Shown here: positions 17,125-27,039 of the stretch, one piece after another
How positions within the stretch are numbered: the stretch's first letter is position 1
Layout: every line of letters starts with the position of its first letter
From: Clostridium nigeriense
GTDB taxonomy: Bacteria; Bacillota; Clostridia; Clostridiales; Clostridiaceae
DNA length: 64,000 bases
NCBI RefSeq assembly: GCF_900086595.1
Contig: NZ_LT575472.1
Span: 965,046-1,029,045 of the forward strand
Reading direction: 5' to 3'
The notes under the pieces: model-generated
The model's input: only the letters and a program-made list of their open reading frames with translations
Databases searched by the model: none
Told to the model about the DNA's origin: nothing
Made by a program: the position numbers and the translations under genes

Positions 17125-18981
17125 ATGAAAAAATGGAGAATGCTGATATTAGCATGTATAGATATATTTCTGGTAAATATGGCATATTTAATAGTAATAA
17201 ATATGATATATTCAGATGAATTTAGAAAGATAGTTACCATATATAAGGAAGATTGTATTGTAGTTAGTTTAATTTATTTAATTAGCTTTTTCATTTTTAG
17301 AATGTATAGTTCTCTTTGGCATTTGACAGGAACTGATGAATTTTTGCTTGGAGTTGGTGGAAGTGTATTAGCAGGTGGATTATCAATTGTCTATACTAGG
17401 TTTTTTGGAAACGTGATTCCTTTAAATGTTAGTGTTCTATCTGTAGTGTTAGTTATATGTTTTGTATTGGGAATAAGAATTTTATATAGAGTTTATAGAC
17501 GTATGTTAATATATACTCCATATAAATATTCTCCAGATCAAAAGAGAGTAATGATAGTTGGTGCGGGTTCAGCAGGAACAATGATTATTAATGAAATTCT
17601 TTCAAGAAGAGATTTGAAATTAAATCCTGTCGTGCTTATAGATGACAATCCATATAAGAAAAGAAAAAGAATTTCAGGAATAAAGGTTCAAGGGACAATT
17701 AATGATATACCTAGAATTGCTGAGGAAAAAAGAATTGATTTAATAATAATAGCTATTCCTTCTTTAAAAAATGAAGAAAAGGCTAAATTAATTGATATTT
17801 GTAAACAAACTAAGTGTAAGTTAAAAATAATACCAGGTATTTATGAAATAATATCTGGAAAAGCGAGTGTTAGTAAGATAAAGGATGTAGAATTAGAGGA
17901 TTTATTAGGAAGGGATCCTATTGTTCTTGATAATGACGGAATATCTGATTATTTAACAGGTAAAACAGTTTTAGTAACTGGTGGCGGAGGATCTATTGGA
18001 TCAGAGTTGTGTAGGCAAATTGCAACTTATAATCCAAGTAAGCTTATTATATTTGATGTATATGAGAACAATGCTTACGATATACAAAATGAATTATGGG
18101 CAAAGTATCCTGACTTATATGTTAAGACTTTAATAGGCTCAATAAGAGATGAAAAAAGACTAGAGGAACTTTTCAAATATTATGAAATAGATGTTGTTTT
18201 TCATGCAGCGGCTCATAAGCATGTACCTCTGATGGAAGATAGTCCAAAAGAAGCAATAAAAAATAATGTTTTTGGGACATTAAATTTAGCAAAACAGGTT
18301 GATAAACATAAGGTGAAGAAGTTTGTTATGATTTCAACTGATAAAGCTGTTAACCCAACTAATATAATGGGAGCAACTAAAAGACTGTGTGAAATGATAG
18401 TTCAAGCAATGAATAAAGAAAGCAAAACTGATTTTGTAGCAGTTAGATTTGGTAATGTTCTTGGAAGTAATGGGTCAGTTGTACCATTATTTAAAAGACA
18501 AATTGCAGAAGGTGGTCCTGTTACTGTAACACATAAAAATATTACTAGATATTTTATGTTGATTCCTGAAGCAGCTCAACTAGTACTACAAGCTGGAGCT
18601 TTTGCAAAAGGTGGAGAAGTATTTGTATTAGATATGGGTAAACCAGTAAAGATTTATGATTTAGCATGTGATTTAATAAGGTTATCAGGTTTTGAACCGG
18701 AAAAAGATATTAAAATAAAGTTTACTGGACTTAGACCAGGGGAAAAATTATATGAAGAATTATTAATGAGTGAAGAAGGTTTAGGAAATACTACTCATAA
18801 TAAAATATATATTGGAAAACCGACTTTTGAGAGTATGGATAAGCTACAAGTGAAATTAAATATGCTTAAAGAATTATTAAAAGAAGATAATAATGAAAAA
18901 ATAAAGGATATGATGGAAAACATAGTTCCGACATATCATAGAGTAGATAAGAATGAAGTAGCTGTAGATAAAGATAAGTAA
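17125..18981 (+). CDS. CapD/WbpM-type membrane nucleotide-sugar 4,6-dehydratase
   Basis: Residues 1-125 contain four hydrophobic segments, then a CoA-binding-like Rossmann domain (VMIVGAGSAGTMI), then the catalytic SDR domain beginning TGKTVLVTGGGGSIGSEL near residue 280. ISTDKAVNPTNIMGATKR shows Met in place of the usual catalytic Tyr (Met-x3-Lys), the known variant of WbpM/FlaA1 dehydratases. At 618 aa it is the long membrane-bound class. These enzymes convert UDP-GlcNAc to a 4-keto-6-deoxy sugar used for QuiNAc, FucNAc or bacillosamine. No dedicated 4-keto reductase was identified nearby, so the final sugar is unclear. GGAGG precedes the ATG. Confidence 0.87.
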   Translation: MKKWRMLILACIDIFLVNMAYLIVINMIYSDEFRKIVTIYKEDCIVVSLIYLISFFIFRMYSSLWHLTGTDEFLLGVGGSVLAGGLSIVYTRFFGNVIPLNVSVLSVVLVICFVLGIRILYRVYRRMLIYTPYKYSPDQKRVMIVGAGSAGTMIINEILSRRDLKLNPVVLIDDNPYKKRKRISGIKVQGTINDIPRIAEEKRIDLIIIAIPSLKNEEKAKLIDICKQTKCKLKIIPGIYEIISGKASVSKIKDVELEDLLGRDPIVLDNDGISDYLTGKTVLVTGGGGSIGSELCRQIATYNPSKLIIFDVYENNAYDIQNELWAKYPDLYVKTLIGSIRDEKRLEELFKYYEIDVVFHAAAHKHVPLMEDSPKEAIKNNVFGTLNLAKQVDKHKVKKFVMISTDKAVNPTNIMGATKRLCEMIVQAMNKESKTDFVAVRFGNVLGSNGSVVPLFKRQIAEGGPVTVTHKNITRYFMLIPEAAQLVLQAGAFAKGGEVFVLDMGKPVKIYDLACDLIRLSGFEPEKDIKIKFTGLRPGEKLYEELLMSEEGLGNTTHNKIYIGKPTFESMDKLQVKLNMLKELLKEDNNEKIKDMMENIVPTYHRVDKNEVAVDKDK

Positions 18982-18994
18982 ATAGTTATAAAAT

Positions 18995-19028
18995 TTATAA
19001 GGAACTATAGTGATATAGTTCCTTATAA
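18995..19028 (+). terminator. Fifteen-bp perfect hairpin after the CapD-like gene
   Basis: Arms 18995-19009 and 19014-19028 pair perfectly around a GTGA loop. No T-run follows, so it may be an attenuator or processing site before the next gene. Confidence 0.5.
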
Positions 19029-19054
19029 ATTAAGTAGGTAAATTTGGAGGAAAT

Positions 19055-20755
19055 ATGATAAAAATCTTAATTAATAAGAATGAAATCTATGTTATAAAAA
19101 ATGGAGAAAAAAAAGCTATAGATAAAAACATATTAGATTTTAATATTAATGAAAAAATTGATAACTTTATAAATAAATTTGAATCGCAAGAAATAAATTC
19201 TATTGGAATAAAAGATATTTATACATATGATGGAATAGAAGTATATAATTTTGCCAGAGGAACTATTTATAATAAAGTGAGTGATTTAATATATAAATTC
19301 TTATTAATTGAAGCTATAGTAAAGACATATAGTAATGAAGAAATAAAAATACTTACTAATGATTTAGCATATAAATATATCGCAGAAGAGACATTTAATA
19401 TATCTTGCGAAAAATTAGTTGAGAATGTTGAAAATAGAAATAGTAAAGGTAATAAGTTTAAGAAAATTATAAGAATAGTCAATGGTTTTTTATATTTGGT
19501 AATGTATAAACTTAGAAAGACTAAAAAGGATAATATATTGTTTATGACCCATTGTAGTGATATAAATAGTATTAAGATTGAAGATAGAAATATTAATTAT
19601 GATTGCCAATTTGGAGAAGTTTTAAGTACATTTAAGAAGGAAAAAAATGTATTTAGAATTCAGTATTTAAATAATGATTCAGTTTTAGAAAAGAGTAATA
19701 ATATTGGCAGAGATTTATTTCCTTTTGAAAATTTTATAATTTTAAAAAAGACTTTATATAAAATTAAATTAGATAATAATAAGATAAATGATAAATTATA
19801 TTTGCTTAAAGATTTTGATTTATATATTCATGGATATAATTTATATAATTTCTTAAATGAGTTTTTATTTAGTAGTTTAAAAGATATATTTGATAGCTAT
19901 ATATATGAAATTTATTCTTATAAAAAATTTTTGAAATTATTAAGAATTGATAAAATTATATGTACTGATGAAGCTGATAGAGCAAGGTGCTTAATTTTTT
20001 CAGGTAATAAATTAAATATACCTACATATGCAATTCAACACGGTATAATTTCAGAGGCTTCTGTTTCATATTTTATTCCATCAGATGCGAAGGTATATAT
20101 TCCTAAGAAAACTTTTGTATGGGGAGAGGAATTTAAAGAAAAATTAATTAAAGGTACAAAGGTATATGATGGTAATAATACTTTAGTTGTAGGACAGACT
20201 AGAACAGATTATTTATATAAAAAAATTCATAATCTAAATTTAGAAAATAGTAAAAGTGAAAAAATCAAAATTTTATATGCAACTCAATATATTGAAAGCT
20301 TAGCAAAAGAAGCAACAGAATTTTTATTTAGTACTTTATCAAGTTTTGAAAAAGAATATGAAATTATTGTAAAATTACATCCTAGTGATACTTTATTCGA
20401 AATGTATGATGAAATGGTAAAAAGGTATAACATAAAAAATATTAAGATAAGTAAAAATATTGATATATATGATGCTATAATGTGGTCGGATGTAGTAGTA
20501 AGTGCACATTCTACCGTGAATTTAGAAGCTGCTATATTAAATAAACCGTCTATATGCTTACTTTTAAAAAATTATTGGGATCAAGGTAATTTTGTTAAAA
20601 ACAATATATCTAGAGGTGCTAAAAATAAAGATGAACTTTTAAACTTACTAAATGATTTAAAATGGGAAATTAATTATAAGTATATTAAGAGAAATTTTTA
20701 TAAAATAGATGGTTTAGTTTCAGAACGTATTAAAAAGATTATTAATAATGATTGA
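19055..20755 (+). CDS. Putative GT-B polysaccharide glycosyltransferase, unassigned family
   Basis: I do not recognise a precise family. Residues 1-170 are Lys/Glu/Asn-rich with no clear motif. From about residue 300 the protein resembles the second half of GT-B capsule enzymes: ICTDEADRARCL, then IPTYAIQHGI, VWGEEFKEKL, VVGQTRTDYL, a strand before IVKLHPSDT, and a donor-site-like SDVVVSAHSTVNLEAAILNKPSICL. The HP and AHST motifs are shared with CDP-glycerol and polysialyltransferase-like proteins. GGAGG lies upstream, and the stop is 11 bases before the next ATG. It is a candidate for adding the nonulosonic acid or a phosphoglycerol-type group; both are guesses from context. Base composition is strongly AT-biased. 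Confidence 0.6.
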   Translation: MIKILINKNEIYVIKNGEKKAIDKNILDFNINEKIDNFINKFESQEINSIGIKDIYTYDGIEVYNFARGTIYNKVSDLIYKFLLIEAIVKTYSNEEIKILTNDLAYKYIAEETFNISCEKLVENVENRNSKGNKFKKIIRIVNGFLYLVMYKLRKTKKDNILFMTHCSDINSIKIEDRNINYDCQFGEVLSTFKKEKNVFRIQYLNNDSVLEKSNNIGRDLFPFENFIILKKTLYKIKLDNNKINDKLYLLKDFDLYIHGYNLYNFLNEFLFSSLKDIFDSYIYEIYSYKKFLKLLRIDKIICTDEADRARCLIFSGNKLNIPTYAIQHGIISEASVSYFIPSDAKVYIPKKTFVWGEEFKEKLIKGTKVYDGNNTLVVGQTRTDYLYKKIHNLNLENSKSEKIKILYATQYIESLAKEATEFLFSTLSSFEKEYEIIVKLHPSDTLFEMYDEMVKRYNIKNIKISKNIDIYDAIMWSDVVVSAHSTVNLEAAILNKPSICLLLKNYWDQGNFVKNNISRGAKNKDELLNLLNDLKWEINYKYIKRNFYKIDGLVSERIKKIINND

Positions 20756-20765
20756 AGGAGTTTAT

Positions 20766-21758
20766 ATGAATAATAAAGAAAAATATCTTAAATTTTGTGA
20801 ACAGATTAATGTTAATATATTTGTTCAGCCTTTTTGGTTGGATGCAGTAGTAGGAAGTGAAAATTGGGATGTTATAGTAAATGAAAAGGGTGGTAAGATT
20901 TTGGGGGTTTTACCTTATTCTTTTGAAAAAACAAAAAAAGGAATGATTATAAAAGAAGGAAAAATAACTCAAAAAAGTGGAATATATATAAATTATCCTC
21001 AAAATCAAAAATATACTTCTAAATTATCCTTTGAAAGAAAAGTAATTAATAGTTTAATAGGAGAATTAGAAAGAAAAGATATAAAAAGTTATTCTCAAAA
21101 TTTTGATTATTCATTTACGAATTGGTTACCTTTCTACTGGAAAAATTATAATCAAACAACAAGATATAGTTATATTATAGAAGATACTTCTAATTATGAA
21201 GAGATATATAATGAAATAGATTCTACTACTAAAAATGTTATTAGGAAAGCTGAAAAAGTTGTTAAAGTCAAAAAAGGAATGACTGTAGAGGAATTTTATA
21301 AAATTAATAAAATGACTTTTGATAGAAAAAATATGGAGATGCCATATGATATTAGTACTTTAAAAAAAATAGACAAAGTATGTAATGATAGAAACTGTAG
21401 AGAAATTTTTTATGCTGAAGATGAAAAAAATAATATTCATGCAGCAATTTATGTTGTATGGGATAAAGAAAGTATGTATTATTTATTAGGTGGAATAAAT
21501 CCAGATTATAAAAATTCAAATTCAACTTCATTATTATTATTGGAAGCAATAAAGTCAGCGTGTGACATGGGAATAAAATTTGATTTTGAAGGTTCTATGA
21601 ATAAAGATATTGAAAAGTTTTTTAGTTCATTTGGAGGAATTCAAAAACAATATTTTACAATAGCTAAAGATTTTAAATTTGATTTAAGAAAATCGATTAT
21701 AACATTTGTTTTGGGAGCACCTAAGTTAAAAAACTTAATAAAAAAATTTATAAAATAA
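20766..21758 (+). CDS. FemAB-like GNAT acyltransferase
   Basis: This cytosolic protein has the double-GNAT fold features of FemAB-like acetyltransferases. FVQPFWLDAV opens the first domain, and the second has the segment from AAIYVVWDKESMYYLLGG through NSTSLLLLEAIKSACDMGIKFDFEGSM near residues 230-285. ATG 20766 is preferred because AAGGAG lies 5 bases before it; a start at 20748 would overlap the previous gene. Such proteins often sit beside deacetylase-like genes in capsule loci, as here, and are proposed to acylate an amino sugar with an acetyl or aminoacyl group. The acyl donor and target cannot be determined. Confidence 0.72.
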   Translation: MNNKEKYLKFCEQINVNIFVQPFWLDAVVGSENWDVIVNEKGGKILGVLPYSFEKTKKGMIIKEGKITQKSGIYINYPQNQKYTSKLSFERKVINSLIGELERKDIKSYSQNFDYSFTNWLPFYWKNYNQTTRYSYIIEDTSNYEEIYNEIDSTTKNVIRKAEKVVKVKKGMTVEEFYKINKMTFDRKNMEMPYDISTLKKIDKVCNDRNCREIFYAEDEKNNIHAAIYVVWDKESMYYLLGGINPDYKNSNSTSLLLLEAIKSACDMGIKFDFEGSMNKDIEKFFSSFGGIQKQYFTIAKDFKFDLRKSIITFVLGAPKLKNLIKKFIK

Positions 21759-21775
21759 TATAAGAGAGGTTTATT

Positions 21776-23215
21776 ATGATTTGGATAGATATAAATGAAG
21801 ATGAATTTATACTTGAAAAAAAGTATACTTTTGACTTAATATTTTCTACTTTAGGAATTAATTATGAGTTTTTAGAAAATAAAAATCAAATAAGAGATAA
21901 TGATTTAGTGATTTGTTATTCTTCTATATTTGAAAAAAAATTTGTGAATAAATTTATCTGGATTAAAGAAAGTAAAAATTTATTTAATAAATATTATCTA
22001 AAGTCAGAACCACAATATAATGTTAAAAAGTTAGATTTAGAAAAAAATATTAAATCTATAAAAAATATTATATCTATCTTTTCAAATGAGGATAAATTAT
22101 TAGATAATAAAGATAATGGAATATATTTATATGCAGATATAATTTCAGACATATTTTTTATGGTAACAAGATATGAAGAAGTTATTTCTGAAGATAAAGA
22201 TAATCACGAGAGATTTCTTTTAGAAAAATCCTTAGCATATAAATATAAATTTTTAGATAGACCTATTGTGAATGAGCAAATTGAATTAATTTTAAGTTTA
22301 TTGAAAAGTATAGATGAAAAAATAGAAAAGAAAAAAAGATTTGGGAATAAGGAATTTATATTTTTTTTAAGTCATGATATTGATTCTATTTTTAAGTATA
22401 AAGATAAATTTATTAGGACTATTGGAGTGAAAATATTAAGAGAAAAAAATATAGGTTCTTCAATAGAAGCTATAAAAAATTATTTTAAAGTTATAAAGAA
22501 CAAAGATAATGATCCATTTTGGAAGTTTAATTATCTATTAAATATTGAAGAACAAAATAATATTTCAGCATCATATTATTTTATGTCTGGAGGAGAAACA
22601 GGAAAGGATAATTATTATAATATTAATAATAAAGTATTAAAGGATATATTTAAAAGAATAAAAAGTAATTCAAGCGAAATTGGAATCCATGGAAGTTATA
22701 ACAGTTATAATAATTCAGAGATATTAAATAATGAGAAAAGTAAAATTGATAAGTTTTCTACTGTAGTAGGTATTAGACAACACTATTTAAGATTTATAGT
22801 TCCTAATACATGGAATATACAAGAAAAATGTAATTTAAAGTATGATACGACTTTAGGATATGCAAAATATGCAGGATTTAGGGCTGGTATATGTACACCA
22901 TATAAACCTTTTGATGTATTGAATAAAAGAGTTATTAATATTTTAGAAATACCGCTAATAGTAATGGATGGAACTATATCAGAAGAACAATATATGGGTT
23001 TAAAACCTCAAGAAGCTAAAGAGTATGTTAAAGAACTTATTAATAAGATTATAGATGTTAATGGAATATTTTCTTTGCTATGGCATAATTCTAGTTTAGA
23101 TGAGAATTCCTTTTGGAAAGAGTGGATAGAAGTATATGAAGATATAGTAGGGTATTGCATAAGTAAAAATGCATTATCAGTTTCGGGTGATAATATAGTT
23201 AAGTTATATAATTAG
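21776..23215 (+). CDS. Polysaccharide deacetylase-like (CE4-fold) protein
   Basis: A 479-aa protein without a signal peptide. The first 180 residues are unassigned; the rest resembles CE4 deacetylases. FLSHDIDSIF corresponds to the metal/catalytic Asp motif, SEIGIHGSYNSY to the His motif, and KYDTTLGYAKYAGFRAG is a segment typical of polysaccharide-locus deacetylase-like proteins. HNSSLD supplies a late His. Absence of a signal suggests that it acts on a cytosolic sugar nucleotide or lipid-linked intermediate, possibly with the adjacent GNAT protein to swap an acyl group; that is inference. AGAGAGG precedes the ATG. Confidence 0.68.
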   Translation: MIWIDINEDEFILEKKYTFDLIFSTLGINYEFLENKNQIRDNDLVICYSSIFEKKFVNKFIWIKESKNLFNKYYLKSEPQYNVKKLDLEKNIKSIKNIISIFSNEDKLLDNKDNGIYLYADIISDIFFMVTRYEEVISEDKDNHERFLLEKSLAYKYKFLDRPIVNEQIELILSLLKSIDEKIEKKKRFGNKEFIFFLSHDIDSIFKYKDKFIRTIGVKILREKNIGSSIEAIKNYFKVIKNKDNDPFWKFNYLLNIEEQNNISASYYFMSGGETGKDNYYNINNKVLKDIFKRIKSNSSEIGIHGSYNSYNNSEILNNEKSKIDKFSTVVGIRQHYLRFIVPNTWNIQEKCNLKYDTTLGYAKYAGFRAGICTPYKPFDVLNKRVINILEIPLIVMDGTISEEQYMGLKPQEAKEYVKELINKIIDVNGIFSLLWHNSSLDENSFWKEWIEVYEDIVGYCISKNALSVSGDNIVKLYN

Positions 23216-23252
23216 ATATAGTCAATGTTTAGAGGGAGTTGGAGACATATAA

Positions 23253-24695
23253 ATGAAGAGCTTAAATAAAAATTATTATTATATTATTTTATGTTCTGTT
23301 TTAGAGATTTTATCAATTATTACATTATGGGGAACAGAAGCAAAATTAACTTTTTTAGCGTCTATATTTGGAATTCCTTTTGTATTTTTAATTATTTGGT
23401 ATATGGATAAATCATATGAAAATACAATCCTTGCTACTTTTTTTAGTATATTTTTATTACCATTAAGTGGATATATATTTTTGAGAATAGGATTATTAGA
23501 TAAGCAATGGATGTTTTATACAGTATTTTATTTTATTATTTTATTTTTTCTTATTAAAAACGGAATGTTTAAAAGAATAAATAGAGATAAGAATATAATA
23601 AAAAATAAATATATTAGATTTATTCTTCTTGCAATGATTATAATAAATGTTTTTTTTGCTTTTAATAAACAAGTATCGATTATGATAATACTATTATCAT
23701 TTTTACCATTTATATTTTTGTTTTATATTGTGAGAACTTCAAATTTTAAGGATAAAAAATCATTTTATAATAAAATTTTGGAAGCATCTATTTTAGGTGC
23801 ATTAATATCAGTAGCTCCAGATTTCTTTTATTATATGCTATCTTTAATTAAGGGGAGTACAGAAAAGTTATATGGGCCTCTTGGATCTAATGCAATATTA
23901 GCATATTCTTTATTAATGTTTATAATTGTATTGGGAAAATGGGCCAAAGAAAAAGGAATAAAAAACAGATGGACTCTTTATGTTATTGGATTTAGTTTAT
24001 CAATAGGAATTCAAAGATCAAGAGGAGCCTTGATTGCTATTTTTTCTATATTTATATTGTATTTAATTTTTAATGTTAAGAATTGGAAAAAATATGGCGT
24101 AGTATTTTTAATAGTTGGAATAATGGTTTCAGCAAATGTTTTTTCAAGACCAGATGTATCGGATGAAGATACAATAAATGAGATACATACTATTATAGAA
24201 AAACCGAATAATTCCAATAATAAAGGTAATCAAAAAATTAAGCAGGTAATTATTAAAGTAATAGAATCTCAAAGCAGAACAAGACAAATTATATGGAAAT
24301 CTGCTTTAGAAATAACTAATGATTATACATATACAGGTGTAGGATTAGGAAATTTTAAATATTTCTTTAATGAATATTCAGGAACAACTAAGTCTTATAT
24401 AGATGCTCATAATTTACTATTAAATTTTTCAGCGGAAGTAGGAGTTCCTTTTATGTTGATAGCATTAATTTTAATAGTAAAAATGGGGATTGATTCATTA
24501 ATTGGATATTTTAAAACAAAGGATAAAACTAGAATAACATATCTATCTTTAGGAATAGTTATTGCTGTATTTTTTATTTATGGAAATTTAACAGGAATAG
24601 CATTTAATTTTACTGGAGAGATATATAGTTTTTCAAGTACATTCATGATGTTATTTATTTTGTTTTATATGGATTATATTAATGAATTTGTTTAG
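23253..24695 (+). CDS. O-antigen polymerase/ligase-family membrane protein (Wzy-like)
   Basis: An integral membrane protein with about eleven to twelve hydrophobic segments and a periplasmic-side loop at residues 290-355 rich in polar residues. GVGLGNFKYFFNEYSG followed by DAHNLLLNFSAEVGVP is the Wzy_C motif of O-antigen ligase and polymerase proteins. It is predicted to join repeat units on the outer membrane face after Wzx flipping. Its position inside the biosynthetic locus favours polymerase over ligase. A second protein of the family is at 36565-37773, outside the cluster. GGAG lies about 15 bases upstream of the ATG. Confidence 0.82.
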   Translation: MKSLNKNYYYIILCSVLEILSIITLWGTEAKLTFLASIFGIPFVFLIIWYMDKSYENTILATFFSIFLLPLSGYIFLRIGLLDKQWMFYTVFYFIILFFLIKNGMFKRINRDKNIIKNKYIRFILLAMIIINVFFAFNKQVSIMIILLSFLPFIFLFYIVRTSNFKDKKSFYNKILEASILGALISVAPDFFYYMLSLIKGSTEKLYGPLGSNAILAYSLLMFIIVLGKWAKEKGIKNRWTLYVIGFSLSIGIQRSRGALIAIFSIFILYLIFNVKNWKKYGVVFLIVGIMVSANVFSRPDVSDEDTINEIHTIIEKPNNSNNKGNQKIKQVIIKVIESQSRTRQIIWKSALEITNDYTYTGVGLGNFKYFFNEYSGTTKSYIDAHNLLLNFSAEVGVPFMLIALILIVKMGIDSLIGYFKTKDKTRITYLSLGIVIAVFFIYGNLTGIAFNFTGEIYSFSSTFMMLFILFYMDYINEFV

Positions 24696-24706
24696 AGGTG
24701 TGAATT

Positions 24707-25777
24707 ATGAAGATTTGTTTTCTAGGTGATGCTGGAAGTATACATACAAGAAGATGGATAGAATTTTTTAGAGATACAGGAAATGAAGTTCATCTAATAT
24801 CTTTTAGAAAGGCTGATATTAATGGAGTTAAGCTTTATTATATGGGTGATTCTATAAATATAGATAGTGATGGTGGCAATAAGCAATATCTTAAAAAGAT
24901 ATTTAAAATTAAAAATATAATAAAGCAAATTAATCCGGATTTAATTAATGCTCATTATTTAACAAGTTATGGTTTTATTGGGAGTATAGTTAAAGGTAAA
25001 ATTCCTTTTGTAGTTTCAACTTGGGGAACAGATATACTAGTAACCCCTAAAAAAAATAAAGTTTATAAATTATTAACTGAATATGTTTTAAAAAAATGTG
25101 ATTTAGTAACATCGGATTCAGATTATATGAGTGAAGAAATAATAAAATTAAAAGCTGATAAAAATAAAGTTCTTACAGTACCTATGGGTGTTAGTTTATC
25201 TGATATAAATATTGAAAATATAAAAGAGGAAAGAGAAAAAATATTTTTAAGTATGAGAACATTATGTGAAAATTCTAATATAGAATGTATTTTAGATGCT
25301 TTTAAAAGAGTTTTAGAAAAGTATAATGATTCAAAGCTTATAATTACTAATTCAGGAAGTAGTGAAAAGCAGATTTTAAATTATATTAAAGAGTTAAGGA
25401 TAGAAGATAGAGTTGATTTTAAAGGTTTTATTAACAGAGATCAGTTGTTTGAATTATTAAATAATGGATTAACATTTGTTTCAATACCTACTTCTGATTC
25501 AACATCAGTAACTCTCTTGGAAAGTATGATAAGTGGAAGCTTTCCAATAGTATCTGACTTGCCGGCTAATAGGGAGTGGATAGAAAATGGTGTTAATGGC
25601 TTAATTTTAGATGAATTTGATTCGAAAGAATTAAGCAAATTAATGATAAGAACAATTGAAGATAAAGAACTTATAGAATCCTCAAGAAAATTAAATAAGA
25701 AAATTATTAAAGAAAGAGCAATATGGGAAGATAATATGAATATGGTAATAAACTCATATAAAGCAATTTTGAAATAG
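24707..25777 (+). CDS. Glycosyltransferase family 4
   Basis: A retaining GT-B glycosyltransferase. It begins MKICFLGDAGSIHTRRWIEFF. The C-terminal donor domain holds RVDFKGFINRDQLFELL and the SDSTSVTLLESMISGSFPIVSDLPANREWI region, where the Glu of the E-x7-E-like motif contacts the nucleotide sugar. The 356-aa length is normal. It starts 11 bases after the Wzy-like gene. A bidirectional terminator follows, so this is the last gene of this transcript. The sugar donor and linkage are unknown. Confidence 0.86.
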   Translation: MKICFLGDAGSIHTRRWIEFFRDTGNEVHLISFRKADINGVKLYYMGDSINIDSDGGNKQYLKKIFKIKNIIKQINPDLINAHYLTSYGFIGSIVKGKIPFVVSTWGTDILVTPKKNKVYKLLTEYVLKKCDLVTSDSDYMSEEIIKLKADKNKVLTVPMGVSLSDINIENIKEEREKIFLSMRTLCENSNIECILDAFKRVLEKYNDSKLIITNSGSSEKQILNYIKELRIEDRVDFKGFINRDQLFELLNNGLTFVSIPTSDSTSVTLLESMISGSFPIVSDLPANREWIENGVNGLILDEFDSKELSKLMIRTIEDKELIESSRKLNKKIIKERAIWEDNMNMVINSYKAILK

Positions 25778-25783
25778 AAAATA

Positions 25784-25810
25784 GCTGTATCTAATTAATT
25801 TAGATACAGC
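25784..25810. terminator. Bidirectional terminator between the GT4 gene and wecB
   Basis: Arms 25784-25793 and 25801-25810 pair over 10 bp. A-rich and T-rich flanks let it serve the plus-strand GT gene and the converging minus-strand wecB. Confidence 0.8.
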
Positions 25811-25817
25811 CTTCTTA

Positions 25818-26870
25818 TTATTGAGAAATTATGCTTGAAATTATTTCAGCAGCATTTCCATCGCCAAAAACCATTTGTGGCTTAGTAGTAGGTGTAAAAT
25901 TATGTATTGCATTTTTTATTTTTTCTACATCACTACCAACTAGTATATTCCATCCATTATTTATAGTTTCCACCCATTCTGTTTCATCTCGCATAGTTAT
26001 ACAAGGAATTTCTAAGAAATAAGCTTCTTTTTGAATTCCGCCACTATCAGTAACTATTTTTTTTGCATGATTCATTAATTTTATCATATCTAAATAACCT
26101 ACAGGTTCAATGATTTTAATTTTATTAGATATAGTAATATTATAATCTTTAATAAATTTTTTAGTTCTAGGATGAAGTGGTAGTATAATATTTTCATTAG
26201 AATTATTTAAAGCTTTTATTATATTTGAAAGTCTATTTATATCATTTGTATTTTCAGCTCTATGAATTGTTGATAATATATAATTCTTAGATTCTAAATT
26301 TAACACAGAAAGAATATTAGACTTTAGTTCAGCTTTTTCTTTAAATAAATTAATTGCATCGAACATAACATCACCAGTATTATGTACACCATTAGTAATT
26401 CCCTCTTTATTTAAATTATCTACTGCTGTCTTTGATGGAACAAATAAATACTTTGATATATGGTCAGTTAGTATTCTATTTTGTTCTTCTGGCATATTCT
26501 TATTGAAACTTCTCAATCCAGCTTCTATATGAGCTATTGGTATTAGCAATTTGCTTCCAACTAAAGCTCCTGCTAAAGTAGAATTGGTATCACCATAGAC
26601 TAATATCATATCCGGTTTTTCTTTAAGGCATATTTCCTCTAGAGCTATTAGCATTTTACCTGTTTGATAGCCATGATTACCAGAGCCTATTTCTAAATTA
26701 TAGTCAGGTTTTGGTATTCCTAATTCTTCAAAGAAAATATCGGACATATTTGAATCATAGTGTTGACCAGTATGTACTAAGATTTCTTGATGATTTTCTC
26801 TTAGTTTATTTGAAACAGCAGCAGCTTTAATAAATTGAGGTCTAGCCCCAATGACTGTTAAAATTTTCAT
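25818..26870 (-). CDS. wecB: Non-hydrolysing UDP-GlcNAc 2-epimerase
   Basis: It interconverts UDP-GlcNAc and UDP-ManNAc in the cytosol. KILTVIGARPQFIKAAA opens the protein; VHTGQHYD, VYGDTNSTLAGAL, HIEAGLRSFN and MPEEQNR are the family signatures, and TDSGGIQKEA binds the nucleotide. The start at 26870 is chosen because GGAGGAATAAA directly precedes it and the fold starts there; a longer reading would add 14 hydrophobic residues. At 350 aa it is slightly shorter than the usual 370-380. It is the only gene on the minus strand in the polysaccharide locus, so it is transcribed on its own. It may supply ManNAc for this polymer or for wall teichoic acid. Confidence 0.9.
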   Translation of the reverse strand: MKILTVIGARPQFIKAAAVSNKLRENHQEILVHTGQHYDSNMSDIFFEELGIPKPDYNLEIGSGNHGYQTGKMLIALEEICLKEKPDMILVYGDTNSTLAGALVGSKLLIPIAHIEAGLRSFNKNMPEEQNRILTDHISKYLFVPSKTAVDNLNKEGITNGVHNTGDVMFDAINLFKEKAELKSNILSVLNLESKNYILSTIHRAENTNDINRLSNIIKALNNSNENIILPLHPRTKKFIKDYNITISNKIKIIEPVGYLDMIKLMNHAKKIVTDSGGIQKEAYFLEIPCITMRDETEWVETINNGWNILVGSDVEKIKNAIHNFTPTTKPQMVFGDGNAAEIISSIISQ

Positions 26871-26955
26871 TTTATTCCTCCTGATAAATATAAATAAAAT
26901 AATACTTAACAATATATTATCATAGTTATTAGAAAGAGAGAATACTTAGAGTATA

Positions 26956-26985
26956 TAGACAACAAACATTTATTTATAGTATAAT
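26956..26985 (+). promoter_or_regulatory. Candidate sigma-A promoter for the 27040 glycosyltransferase
   Basis: TAGACA (26956-26961), an 18-base spacer and TATAAT (26980-26985), divergent from wecB. The -35 matches that of the promoter at 17030. Confidence 0.55.
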
Positions 26986-27039
26986 TAAATTTAGTTTTAA
27001 TATGAGAAAATATTTTTATATAAATTGTGAGGTATTTAT

